Numbered from the stretch's first letter, positions 10,501-40,008 are shown. The stretch: DNA of 64,000 nucleotides from Glandiceps talaboti (GCF_964340395.1 NC_135557.1:12356046-12420045), one strand, 5' to 3'. Numbers and translations are program-made. The notes: generated by a model not told the origin, from the letters alone.

Positions 10501-13500
10501 CTGTAAAACCTGGGAGTGTGCTCCTTCTAAAAACTTACTTAATTCTGTAGAGAGAGAGTGAAAACACACAAGTTAGAAATGAACATGAATCCATATATTT
10601 TGTATAAACGATCATGTGACAGGTAGTTTTTATATAGCACTTTCCCACACTGTGCTCAAAGTAGACTCTCTCACAGCCCTCAGAGCTTTGCATTACTGTA
10701 AAATTAAAGCTAAACAAATGATTTTGTACGTACCAATACCAGCTATATATCCGTACTCGAATATCCTTTTACTGTGTGTGCTCACCCACCATGATAGAGA
10801 TAACCATTCATTGACGTGTGACTGTGACGCCCCGTGTTTTTGGGAAGCCAAATAATTCATTTAGCTTTAATTTTAGTAAAGCGAAGCTCTGCGGACTGCA
10901 GTGAGAGAGTATGCTCAAAGCACTTCACAAGTTATTACCCCTTTACATGTACATGGACCTAATATAACACAATTTTCACACTTCTCCAACTCCCTGGGAA
11001 GCATAATCCATTACAATCTTCTCTGTGTGTAGGATTACATCCCAGTACCATAGCGGTGTACTGCACACCTAGCACACAGTTGTGCACATACATGTAACAG
11101 CTATGGTGGAATAATACCCTGTAGCAACCCATTTGTTCATATGTGACTAGCATGGCTCACATAGCTGGTACATGGCTGTGGGAAATACCTCTGTTTTAGC
11201 TATGCTAACATAGCTGGTATATGGATGTGGTAAATACTGCTGCTGTTACAGCATTGCTAACATTAGCGGGGATGTGGCTGTAGGAAATACCAACGTAACA
11301 GCTACATGTGTATGCGCATATAGCTGGTGCATGGCTGTGGGAAATACCTGTTACAGCTACACTAACATAGCTGGTACATGGCTGTGGGAAAAAGCTCTTG
11401 TACGTGGATGTTGTAAAAACCTATGCTGCATTGTTATTTTTCACATCCATGCTACATTTATGTTGGCTTACCAGTTACACATCTGTCAAATCTAGGTATG
11501 TTACACCTAGTGTGTTCACCAGAGCTGTTACATGGATATCGTACACATAGCTGGTACAGCCCCCGTGGCTCCACTGAGCTGGTACATCTACATTTGTATG
11601 TGCACAACCCTGTTCTAGGTATGTGAACGTTACAGGGGTGTGCAAGGTTCCCTACTACATGTATGTTTTACTATCAGTGGTAACCTTGTAATAACTTCAC
11701 ATCACTCCTATTCTCCTATCAAACATCTACAAAAAGGGTCAAGGGTCAAACCTATATTGTCCAGGGCAAGTTTTCAGTACATGTGTTTGAAGAGTATTTT
11801 ATTTGAAATAATTATTAATTGTATCCGTTTGTTATCTGGATATATATTTCAATCGTAATAAACCAGTAGTACTGCACCTCTCACAACTAAAAAATTGTGT
11901 ATACCAATCAGGGTAGTGTGCCCTCTTAGCCAATTTGACATCCCACTGATGCACACAATTTCTAGAGACACACCAAAATTTGGGGTTCCCCTATCTCTTA
12001 CTACGTGGTGACTCACAAGAAATGCCAGTTTTTATCATTTTGACTCACAACAACAAAAATTGGCTATCATTAGAGGACACACTGGATCAGAGTCAATATG
12101 GAAAGTACATTGTACATATGTACCTCGTTGTATGTTTTTATCCTTGGAATAACTATCCAAAGTGGGAGTCAATCCTGACTGTTGTTTACATTGTGACTTG
12201 CTGTCAGTTATGTACATGTATCTTGTGAGTCACTGCACAGTAAGAGATAGGGGAACACCAAATTTTGATGTGTCACTAGGAATTGTGTGTGTCAGCGGTG
12301 TGTCAAATTGGCTTAGAGAATACATTTCTCATACATACATCATTACATTAGACTAGAGAAACCACACATTGTCTTCAGAATCTGGTGATCCTTTCTAATG
12401 TCGGAAATCATTGCCAGATTTAGAAGACAAGGTCTAGATTCTAGTCTATCATTACATGTACCTATCTATAACATAATAACACGTTATAACTACGCCAGTG
12501 TGCCCTCTAATGATAGCCAAATTTTGTTGTGAGTCAAAATGAGAAAAACTAACATTTCTTGTGAATCACCACATACTAAAAGATAGGGGAAACACCAAAT
12601 TTTGGTGAGTCACTAGAAATTGTGTGTCAGTGGCATGTCAAATTGACTTAGAGGGTGCACTGTACTACAGCAATAATTACATATGTAAAAATACAATGCT
12701 TCACTTACTTGTAGGTTCTTCTATTGGTTTATAAGCTCTATTAATAACTGTTTGAGGGTAAAAAGAGAAAAGTATTGATATTCATATTTCATCTGTACGG
12801 TAGACAAACTGTTGCTATATTTAAAGCTGTACTGGCTGCAATTGCAATGTTTCTTTGTGTTTTTAAAAATGTTTTGTTACGTACAATAACTTATTCATAA
12901 TATCGTACTGTACACCCTGAACAGTATTGCATCACCTGCGAGTAAACATATTTTCTGTTGTTGTACATGTACATGTACATGTATACACGATAAATGCAAT
13001 CATATCGATTTTACAGTCCGTACCCAAAAATCAATGCTCTCAACACCAATCATGAGTTCAACCTGTTTCTGCTCAGTCTATGAAACTACTTAGGTGACAT
13101 GTAAAAAAAATGTGTGGTTCTGATTACATGTACATTCAATTTTAAATTAGGTGGGGTTTTATTTTAAAATTTATTATATATCTTATTTTCACGTGTGACT
13201 CTGAGTCTACATTTGTAGTTCAGGTTTTCCATTGTTTTCCAAATTTTCTCAGTGTAGTTGTTTATTTCTTCCTATCAGATGTACAGCCATTACAGATTGG
13301 AAGAATAGTTTTATAATGTCTTTTTAAGTTGATGTCACTATTTCTTGTGAGACTTCACACGATTTTATTATTATTTTTCTCAAATATATATAAAAAAAGT
13401 TTAGGGTCGGCGTGAAAAACTAGGTGGGGTCAGGTAACCGGAACAAAACAACTTTTTTTGTTTGGCCTTATGGACCAGGATAACATTGACTATTGATTTA

Positions 13501-14308
13501 CATGTACAAGTACAATGTCTAATTTTTAGTACTTTAGCAATTTTCTGAGAATATATTGTGGTTGACTGATTGAAAAATGATACTCCACTTATAACTAGTA
13601 CAGTTTTAACATGGTGACTGATTCAAAACCAGGTTTTTGCTCAAGAATCAAACTTGGTCAATGCACTACTACATATGATTTATATTGACTACTGATTAAC
13701 GTCATCTCCATTGATACAATGTCTTTTTAAATAAATAAACTCACTGGACAATTTTAAGTGAATATACAATGTATCTTTGGTTACTTGATGAAAAAAAAAT
13801 GTCCACGTTGCAGCCAGTGCAGGTTTAAAACAAAAAGTAAAACATTGTTAGAAGTTGTTTATATTTCCATATTTAAATTAAAATAATAAAGTAAATAAGA
13901 CAAAGGAACCACACAGTTAGTCTGTCTGGGTTACTCCAAGGTCCTGGTAATAACACCGAGTAATATCTGAGTAACGTTATATATTATACACCTGTCCTCA
14001 GCCCAACAATTTGGTGGTCTAAGCATACAGACACAATATTGGCGTATTTACTCATATGCAACAGGTTGGCTTTTCTGGAAAGGAAAGTTTGAAACCAACG
14101 TCGTCGGAAGAACGGTCTACTCACAGGTTCCTTTAGGTTTTGCTACTGGAAGCCGTTGCCTGATGTCTCCAGACACCAGTCTTGATTCTATCGGCGGGAG
14201 TAATGTTATAGACTGCCAAAACAGCTTGGCACACGCCTGATCTTCTTTGCTAGAGCCATAGAATTCTGTTATTTCTTCGGGCATCACTTGTGTTGTTGAC
14301 GCCGCCAT
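7513..14308 (-). CDS. HOATZ: HOATZ-like cilia and flagella associated protein (five exons)
   Basis: Seen: five minus-strand exons (14308-14125, 12747-12709, 10544-10474, 8913-8854, 7566-7513) with AG acceptors and GT donors, joining in one frame to 135 codons that end at TAA (7515-7513). The start is MAASTT, chosen because conservation begins soon after; a longer open frame upstream lacks support. Residues 17-58 ([15 protein letters not shown], then LPPIESRLV and RQRLPVAKP) and 102-117 ([16 protein letters not shown]) match my memory of vertebrate HOATZ (C11orf88) in order and spacing. Known: HOATZ is a small coiled-coil-rich protein needed for motile cilia and sperm flagella. Odd: the stop codon overlaps a perfect GTAAGT donor at the end of exon 5, so translation may end here or an unseen last exon may follow; the vertebrate protein is longer. 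Introns are packed with MITEs and a CArG-bearing minisatellite. Confidence 0.85.
7838..8393. mobile_element. MITE family C copy (GCTGCACTAGCTGCAACTGG ends)
   Basis: Left end 'aaagctgcactagctgcaac' is inverted at the right end as 'cagttgcagctagtgcaggt'. About 556 bp, non-coding, inside HOATZ intron 4. A second copy, interrupted by another repeat, is at 12823-13827. Confidence 0.8.
8402..8838. mobile_element. long-TIR foldback element
   Basis: About 140-bp arms (8402-8540 and 8698-8838) are inverted copies. For example 'gcgagggattgccaaacgac' pairs with 'gtcgtttggcaatccctcgc', and 'acagaccactcaatacaaat' pairs with 'atttgtaatgagtggtctgt'. It ends only 15 bp from the donor of HOATZ exon 4. Confidence 0.88.
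8854..8913 (-). CDS. HOATZ: HOATZ exon 4
   Basis: 60 nt, phase 0 on both sides, with acceptor 'atttacag' and donor GTGAGA. It encodes [20 protein letters not shown], the most conserved C-terminal helix of the family. Confidence 0.88.
8995..9215. repeat. fragment of dispersed foldback repeat G
   Basis: 'ccaatatttttcttcattca' followed by 'gccaaggaaaa' and 'gagtgacctaa' recurs at 23222-23548, 55668-56000 and (weakly) 58250-58470. Confidence 0.55.
9216..9908. other. HOATZ intron 3, unremarkable part
   Basis: No exon or repeat family recognised between repeat G and the minisatellite. Confidence 0.5.
9909..10310. repeat. 24-bp minisatellite with 17 CArG boxes
   Basis: Tandem units 'tccaaatatggtatatttgt' plus 'aatg', with one shortened unit and one carrying a 'tacag' insertion near 10040. 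Every unit contains CCAAATATGG, a perfect CC(A/T)6GG serum-response-factor (CArG) consensus; I count 17. The array is open in several frames only because 24 is divisible by three; those open frames are artefacts. It lies in HOATZ intron 3. Confidence 0.95.
10474..10544 (-). CDS. HOATZ: HOATZ exon 3
   Basis: 71 nt, acceptor 'ctctacag', donor GTAAGA. With the split codon it encodes [19 protein letters not shown] then LMRQ, a charged helical segment preceding the conserved REET motif. Confidence 0.85.
10640..11150 (-). repeat. SINE-tail-like repeat fragments
   Basis: 'ttatatagcactttcccaca' and 'acttctccaactccctggga' are minus-strand counterparts of SINE-tail segments seen on plus near 55,240-55,330 ('cctagggagttgaagaag', 'gaaagcgctata'). 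Fragmentary. Confidence 0.4.
11151..11650. repeat. degenerate repeat with 'agctggtacatggctgtggg'
   Basis: The motif 'agctggtacatggctgtggg' followed by 'aaatacc' recurs at irregular 50-60-bp intervals over about 450 bp, forming a decayed minisatellite in HOATZ intron 2. Confidence 0.6.
11914..12084 (-). mobile_element. MITE family B copy, inverted
   Basis: Reverse orientation relative to 6301-6471. It starts 'agtgtgccctcttagccaat' and ends 'attagaggacacactgg', with 'cacaccaaaatttgg' inside. Confidence 0.75.
12223..12326 (+). mobile_element. MITE family B fragment
   Basis: Right half only, from 'cttgtgagtcactgcacagt' to 'caaattggcttagaga'. Confidence 0.65.
12496..12662 (+). mobile_element. 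MITE family B, best-preserved copy
   Basis: Begins CAGTGTGCCCTCTAA and ends TTAGAGGGTGCACTG, a nearly perfect 15-bp terminal inverted repeat. It ends 46 bp from HOATZ exon 2. Confidence 0.82.
12709..12747 (-). CDS. HOATZ: HOATZ exon 2
   Basis: 39-nt micro-exon, acceptor 'ctcaaacag', donor GTAAGT. It encodes [12 protein letters not shown] after the split codon and keeps the frame (phase 1 on both sides). Confidence 0.78.
12823..13827. mobile_element. MITE family C copy with nested insertion
   Basis: Ends 'aaagctgtactggctgcaat' and 'gttgcagccagtgcaggttt' match the family C terminal repeats. The copy is about 450 bp longer than 7838-8393 because a GGCC-family element (about 13118-13471) is inserted. 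Confidence 0.72.
13118..13471. mobile_element. GGCC-family element nested in family C
   Basis: Shares 'caggttttccattgttttcc', 'cctatcagatgtacag' and 'tttagggtcgg' with 14407-14766. It ends in 'tttggcctta'. Non-coding. Confidence 0.68.
14125..14308 (-). CDS. HOATZ: HOATZ exon 1
   Basis: Encodes residues 1-61, [16 protein letters not shown] through [11 protein letters not shown], ending in phase 1 at donor GTGAGT (14124-14119). It carries the family core with [13 protein letters not shown] and RLPVAKP. Confidence 0.88.
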
Positions 14309-14406
14309 TTTGGTTGTTAGGAAATGTATAGATTTGTTTGTTCGCCCAATACTCCAATTACTATTAGAGCGCCTCCAATCATTAACCATTGGGATCTTTT
14401 GTTTGT
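14309..14406 (-). promoter_or_regulatory. HOATZ proximal promoter with CCAAT and forkhead motifs
   Basis: Within 100 bp of the ATG are four CCAAT/ATTGG pentamers (14346, 14354, 14375, 14388) and two TGTTTGT forkhead-type motifs (14335-14341, 14400-14406). Known: ciliary genes are often driven by FOXJ1 and RFX factors. Function here is inference. Confidence 0.4.
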
Positions 14407-14766
14407 CAATGGTGCTTTAGGCCTTAACCGACGACGCTCAATTTTAGAATAGGTGGGATATGTAGATTTGTTTTAATTTATTCTATTTTTTTCTGTATGA
14501 GTGTCTAGTTCAGGTTTTCCATTGTTTTCCAAATGTTCTCTGTGTTGTTTATTTCTTCCTATCAGATGTACAGACATTACAGATTGGAAGAACAGTTTGA
14601 TTTTGTCTTTTTAAGTTGATGTCAGTTTCCGCATCCACTATTTCTCGTGAGACTTCACAATTTTTGCGATTTTATTATTGTTCTCTCGAATAAGTAAAAA
14701 AAAAGTTTAGGGTCGGCAGTGAAAAGCTAGGGGTAACCGTAATCAAACAACTATGTTTTTAGGCCT
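14407..14766. mobile_element. GGCC-family non-autonomous element
   Basis: Flanked by 'taggcctta' at both ends. The interior is closely similar to 13118-13471. It sits directly upstream of the HOATZ promoter. Confidence 0.65.
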
Positions 14767-15189
14767 TAGCATAACGGAACTGATAATGTTAGTACAATCT
14801 GATCTATCTAATAAAGTCCGATGTAGTGAACTTGGCGCAATTTCTTTATTTAACCCTTGCTTTTAAATTTATTGTTGTGTGTTCGTTTTTTGTTCTGTGA
14901 ACTAAAAGTATCGAACTGGAAACCAGAAAATTCCAAAGCTATGCATGTAATCCCAGAACACCAAACTGCAGACGCCATCGCCAACCCAAAGCCAGGCAAC
15001 CTTAGTTGCGCCAGTAGCCAATCATAGTACCGGACACACCTCTGAATAAGGAGTGCAAAGGTAGACCAGAAACATTCCACCAAGGTGGAGAGTCGACTAT
15101 GTGCAGCCAGAGTACTTGGTATACAAAAACAATGAGATGAGTGTACAGGTACAAGTTTATAGGGCTTTCAAATGCATGTAATATAAATA
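14767..15189. other. no gene recognised
   Basis: Contains open frames at 14850-15083 and 15002-15205 on minus, overlapping each other with no splice-bounded or domain-like sequence. Confidence 0.45.
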
Positions 15190-15905
15190 TCGAATCGATC
15201 CACATACCTCCTCATTTGCGTATTATTGACCACGTGATCTCATACTCGTCCATTAATACTCATCTCATTTGCATATTAGATAGAGTTGACCACGTGCAAC
15301 TCATACTCTTCATCACAAACTCTGCTCACTGCATATTATATATATTTGACTACATACAACTCATACTCTTCCATTACATACTCATCTCTTTTGCATATTA
15401 TAGTTGACCAGGTGCAACTCATACTCTTTCATCACAGCCACTGCTCATTTGAATATCAAATATAGTTGACCGAGGCAACAGACTCTTTTTTATTCTCAAT
15501 CTTAACTCATTCACATACACAGTATAGATGGTCACACGCAATATATATGCTTTCATAACAAAATCAACTCATTTGCACATGAGATATATAGCTGACCATG
15601 TGCAATATAAGCTTTGCATCATTAACTCAACTCATTTGCATATTAGATAAATTTGACAAACAAAATTTTCATATCTAACTGATATCTATTGCATATTAGA
15701 TATTGTCAACTACATGCAACATACAATTTTCATCAATATTAACTCGACTCATTTGCATATGAGATAGAGTTGGTCACGTGCAACATACGATTTTCATCAC
15801 TAATGCAACTCATTTGCATATCATAGGCACCACGTGCAACTTAAAATTGTAGTCATAAACTAAACTCATTTACATATTAGATGTAGTTGACCACGTGTAA
15901 CATTC
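15190..15905. repeat. about 70-bp degenerate tandem array with octamer and E-box motifs
   Basis: About ten diverged units of the form 'actcatttgcatattag', then 'atagttgaccacgtgcaac', then 'atactcttcatcac'. Perfect octamers ATTTGCAT occur at 15267, 15634, 15751 and 15812. Perfect CACGTG E-boxes occur at 15231, 15291, 15775, 15831 and 15892. Confidence 0.85.
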
Positions 15906-16697
15906 TTTTTATCAATACAATATCACATTCTTTATGTTCACAGTCATTCAGTTGTCATCCATCGATTTCAAATATTATATAGTGTTGTTAAATATTTTGT
16001 TTTATTATTTTTCAAACATTAATCAAACAAAGAAATATATCAATACATGTCAATACTATGGCTACTTCTAGCTAGTAGGTGTCTAGTACATATTATATAT
16101 ATATTATGAATACATGAGTTACCACAACCAAAAATAATCATATCGTCCAAACCAGCGTACAACTACAACTACAACCCACGAAAAAACATCGGTGCATTTG
16201 CTTGAAGACGTGAACTAAGGAAAGACTTCACTAGGGCACCGACAAAGTTTGGTAACAGCAAGCTTTTAAGAGCGAGTGCCTATGATGTGATTACACGTGA
16301 TGCTTGTTCAGTTATATATTTATGGAAGCTATGATGTAACACTAGCAGATCTAGACGTCCTCAATCGTATAGCATTCTAACAACAGCCAGAATTATGGGG
16401 TCCTGGCCCCTGTGGTATTTATGATTTGATAAGTAACTGACACTTGTTACATTTTATGATTGTGCATGAAATTTGTCTCATTCCTGTTCACCACGAGCAA
16501 GCAAACGCACACTGTTTGAGTTTTTTCCCGATAGTACATGTATATATGTGAGAGTGACCAAAAATAATGGAATCAAAACTCGTCATACTACACTTTCTAT
16601 AAATGTTGTTTACTATATCAATAAAGGTTATTTTGACGCATTGAAATATATTCCAATTTCAAGTCAAGTAAGCAACGTAATACCACAGAAATATCCC
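15906..16697. other. 3' flank / 3' UTR of the Kazal-FTP gene
   Basis: Downstream of the TGA at 16698. A minus-strand AATAAA lies near 16001-16006. The plus-strand open frame 16473-16862 is antisense to the terminal exon and is rejected. Confidence 0.45.
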
Positions 16698-28183
<11,486 letters not shown>

Positions 28184-28267
28184 CGTTATGTTCTCTTCTA
28201 ATTATAGACTGTTAAAGTTAGACTTTTCAAAGTGGTTCATTGGTATAATCTATGCATGGCTCTCGCT

Positions 28268-28291
28268 TTGTGACGTTTTGCAAGGCAAATT
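28268..28291 (-). promoter_or_regulatory. shared proximal promoter motif (CRE-like + TTTGC)
   Basis: On the minus strand AATTTGCC, then TTGCAAA, then ACGTCACA, about 86 bp upstream of the ATG. A similar block (AATTTGCAAT, then ATGACGTCACA) lies 92 bp upstream of the paralogue's ATG at 40100-40120. A second CRE-like TGACGTCG is at 28309. Confidence 0.45.
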
Positions 28292-28319
28292 AAAGAAAAT
28301 AGTGCCAATGACGTCGTAG

Positions 28320-29350
28320 CACAACTGTATTTGTCTGTTGCTATGGGCATGGTCTTGTTGATACGGATATTTGCATACATTTTTGGAATCTTTATTAACT
28401 TGCCCACCCTTCCCAGTTTTCATCTTTGCAATATAAACCATTTAGGTATTGCTAATGGCGTGTTCCTGTTGCTAGGCATATTTGCATACATGTTTTGAAT
28501 CTTTATTATCTTACCTTCTCATCCCTGTTGTTACCTTTGTAATATGCATCATTATTTCACTGTTGCTAGGGGCGTGGTTGCGAGGGCCAATTATGTCGAA
28601 ACGATTCCAGAAACATCCCCAACAAGTTTCAACCCCATTCACCATGCAGTTTCATTTTCTAAAACCAAAATTGAGATTTTGTAACCTAATATGCTAATGA
28701 GATCATCACGGTGTGAATACAACTTCATCTACACATCCCCAGACGCATCCCCTCATTACATTTCAGCCTTATCTGCTCAGTAGTTTGGGGATTGTAGATT
28801 TTTGACCAAAAAAGACACATTTTTAGACCTGACTTGCATATCATTGATGGGATTATCATGTTATGAAAACTTCTTTTTCTAAACAGCACTAAGAAGGTTC
28901 CCATTAAATTTCAACCCAATCAGCTCAATAATTTTGGAATTATAGCTTAATGACCAAAACGAATTATTTTTATTCCTAATTTGCATATCACTGACGTGAT
29001 CATCATGTCATAAATAATTTTTATACCCTGAAGAACCTTGCAACCAAATTTCACCCTAATCTGGTCAGTGGTTTTGGAATTAAATATTTTTTTACCAAAA
29101 ACAACACATTTTTAGATCTAATTTGCATATCACTGATGGGATCATCATGTTATGATCAATTCTTAATCTAAACCCCCCAAACAACAATCCCACCTAATTT
29201 CAGACCGATTTGCCGAGTATTTTTTTTTTTTTTACCAAAAATCACATTTTTGACCCAAATCACACACCATGGTAAGATAATTTTGATTTGAACAATTTCC
29301 CAATTAGACACCAAAAGGTAATATACCCATAAAATATCATGCCAATTAGT
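28320..29350. repeat. degenerate tandem monomers (about 95-135 bp)
   Basis: 'gttgctaggggcgtgg'-type starts (28337, 28468, 28562), then repeated blocks 'aatttgcatatcactgatgg', 'gatcatcatgttatga' and 'aatttcaacccaatc' about every 130-140 bp. The array ends in (CA)n and (GACA)n tracts. Confidence 0.7.
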
Positions 29351-29366
29351 CTAGCGGTTTTTACAC

Positions 29367-29372
29367 ACACGT

Positions 29373-29436
<64 letters not shown>

Positions 29437-29438
29437 CT

Positions 29439-29476
<38 letters not shown>
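29367..29476. repeat. (CA)n then (GACA)n microsatellites
   Basis: About 33 CA units, then 'atctatagat', then GACA units; appears to be the tail of the preceding monomer array. Confidence 0.95.
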
Positions 29477-29477
<1 letters not shown>

Positions 29478-29774
29478 TTTTACCATGCCTATAGCACTAC
29501 CGAACCTTATCAGTTCAGTTGTGCCAATAAAGCTATTGCCGATAACTACGTACTTCTGAGAAGTCATTGTTGGTATTGCGTAGTGTACACGTACAATCGT
29601 CGTTATCATTATATCATTAAGGTGGCTTGAATAATGGGGTAGTGGTGGTAAGGAAGTAGGGAGTTGAGCAAACGTCTGGATTTATGCAAATCAGAGATAG
29701 TTCATTGTAAGGCCATGGTTCCTAAAAAGTCCCCCTATCTCTGAAAGAAATTTGATGATAATTCACATTAAAGT
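29477..29774. other. intergenic, nothing recognised
   Basis: No exon or repeat family seen. Confidence 0.45.
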
Positions 29775-30306
29775 GGCCAGATGAAAGGGAAATTGGTATT
29801 CATAACATATTTTATTGATTAAATAAATTTACTAAATTGTGGAAAAAACGTTAGAAACTCTGCAGCCAAGGCAAAGACAAAGTCAGTCCTTATAACTCAA
29901 TACATGGCATACAACTAAATATTACAAATCACTTCCTGTATGCACAATAAATTTGTTAACACAATTTGTAGTTATTTTGGTTATCACATGTGTCACAATA
30001 GGGAACTTGCAAACCCGTCATGTTGAATGTTGCATCATGGGAAATAAGATAATAAATATTCATCAAACAAGAATGTTACATTGTTTATAACCACGAATGA
30101 TCAATTCATATTTAGCCTGACCAGTGTGGGAGGTTTATTTCATCGGTAACTCCAGATAACGATAACCACAGATAATCCCATATTCCTTTGCATCTGAGCA
30201 TGCTCAGTCTGGATTGCAAGTTCTCTATTACAAACTTTGGTGGTTAAGAAAAACATTTACAATGTAAAAATCGAAAATAAATACCCATTTCTCACTCATC
30301 TTCCAA
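29775..30306. mobile_element. diverged family A MITE with family F MITE inserted
   Basis: Outer ends 'aaagtggccagatgaaaggg' and 'aaataaatacccatttctca' resemble family A termini. The interior is interrupted by the family F copy at 29998-30229. Confidence 0.5.
29998..30229. mobile_element. MITE family F, copy 1
   Basis: Starts 'atagggaacttgcaaaccc' and ends 'ggattgcaagttctctat', an imperfect terminal inverted repeat. It contains the palindrome TGAGCATGCTCA. Confidence 0.8.
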
Positions 30307-30360
30307 CTTCATTGGCTTTGTTTCCTTTAAGCAATATGTTTTATAAATTCTTTCCATTTG

Positions 30361-31370
30361 TTAGGCCAAAAAAAAAAATATGTCTGGTTCTGGTCAGCGC
30401 GCGCGTGCCCTGAATACCCCCGCGTCGATCCTTTTTTTTCCGATAATTTTTGCTTTCCCGTTCCTTATTTACAATTCCCCGTCGATCAACACTGTATGCA
30501 AGGCTAGCGGAAAAATTTAGCTCGTGTGATGGCGCACTTCTATTTGGTAACGGGTACCCTTTTCTTCCAGTACTGCTGCATACCCATAACCCCCCGTACG
30601 ATATGTATACGTAATATGTACGATGAGCGTGGTTGATGGGAATCACGGGAAATAGTGTGTTCACTGTGCTAGGTGGTAAACCGCTGACATGTTTCGAAAA
30701 TGTCTGAATTGAGAGTACGTCGTGAGCAATCGAAATGTTGATATCAATTCAGCTGACTTTCGAGGTGTTCTTAGTTCTGGTGATCGTTTCGTTCTGCCTT
30801 CTGAATACAAAGATTTTCCTGTAGCGTAAGCAGTTAGCTCTGGATGTATGCGCTACGATGTTCGACACGTCTTTCCATCTGCGATGAGATGGAAAGACGT
30901 GTCGAACATCGCGCATCGTAGCGTATACAGACTGCGTATCAGACTGATGATGGACGGTGCTCGAAAGAAAACACTGCCTCCTCTACGTCCGTTGGACAGA
31001 CCTATTTCTCGTTATTTAACGTTACAGGTTGCACAATGACATTATACAGTGGTTGCAAGGCAAGACTCATTATTATCTTGGATGGGATTATAACTGCAAA
31101 TCACTGGGCGATAAGATAAATTTGTAAATGTGACTAGTGATGCCCTGATGGATGATTGATCCGCATCGTACAAAACTTGCCATACAACAGTGCCAACTTC
31201 CAGAGTTGTATGACATCTTCCGAGAGAATGTAAAGTGTCAAAAATGTGTATTTACTAATTTGCAAAAAAAAAAAAAAAAAAAAAATAGGAAAAAAAAAAA
31301 AACGCGCGTCGTCGCACCACTTTAGAAAGTTTACCCTGACCAGAACCAGATTTTTTTTTTTTTGGCCTTA
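30361..31370. mobile_element. 1-kb GGCC-end DNA element
   Basis: Left end TTAGGCCAAAAAAA, then 'tctggttctggtcag'. Right end 'ctgaccagaaccaga', then poly-T and GGCCTTA, a clear inverted repeat with TTA on both flanks. The interior has no recognised transposase and a perfect 25-bp palindrome (30856-30911). Confidence 0.75.
30856..30911. repeat. perfect 25-bp-arm palindrome
   Basis: Arms 30856-30880 and 30887-30911 are exact reverse complements with a 6-nt loop. The sequence outside ('gcgcta' / 'gtagcg') extends the pairing after a short bulge. Confidence 0.93.
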
Positions 31371-31480
31371 CATAATCATATATATTTAAGATAAAAATAA
31401 AATAATTGTTAATCACACTGCTGAGTATAAAACACACACATATATATAAATGATTTTAATATCAAAACTCACTCTTACCA

Positions 31481-31722
31481 ATAGGAAACTTGCAAACCCG
31501 CCATGTTGAATGTTGCATCATGGGAAATGTGATAATAAAGACCAATCAATTAGCATTGTAAACAATATTGATACGTTGTTTGTAACCACAAATAATCAAT
31601 TCCTGACCATTGAGGGAGGTTTATTTTATCAGTAGCTCCAGATTAGGTATTACGATAACCACAGATAATCCCATAGTCCTTTGCGTCTGAGCATGCTCAG
31701 TCTGGATTGCAAGTTCCCTATT
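31481..31722. mobile_element. MITE family F, copy 2
   Basis: Starts 'ataggaaacttgcaaaccc' and ends 'ggattgcaagttccctatt'; otherwise close to 29998-30229. Confidence 0.8.
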
Positions 31723-31844
31723 GACAACGCTTGCAATGTACCAAACATTATAGTAATGGTTGTACAGTAATATAATAACTCATATTTCAATTCAACCTGA
31801 TTCATATGCAATTTGCATATTTTGGGTATGAAAGGAAAATAATT

Positions 31845-40008
<8,164 letters not shown>

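Noticed and set aside
14309-14389. Upstream in-frame extension of HOATZ exon 1 (start at 14389)
   Set aside because: Conserved sequence begins after MAAST at 14308, and the extension contains the CCAAT cluster, so it is more likely promoter or 5' UTR.
30341-31039. Open frames inside the GGCC element as a possible transposase
   Set aside because: Frames are short, on opposite strands and cross the perfect palindrome; no catalytic motif seen.
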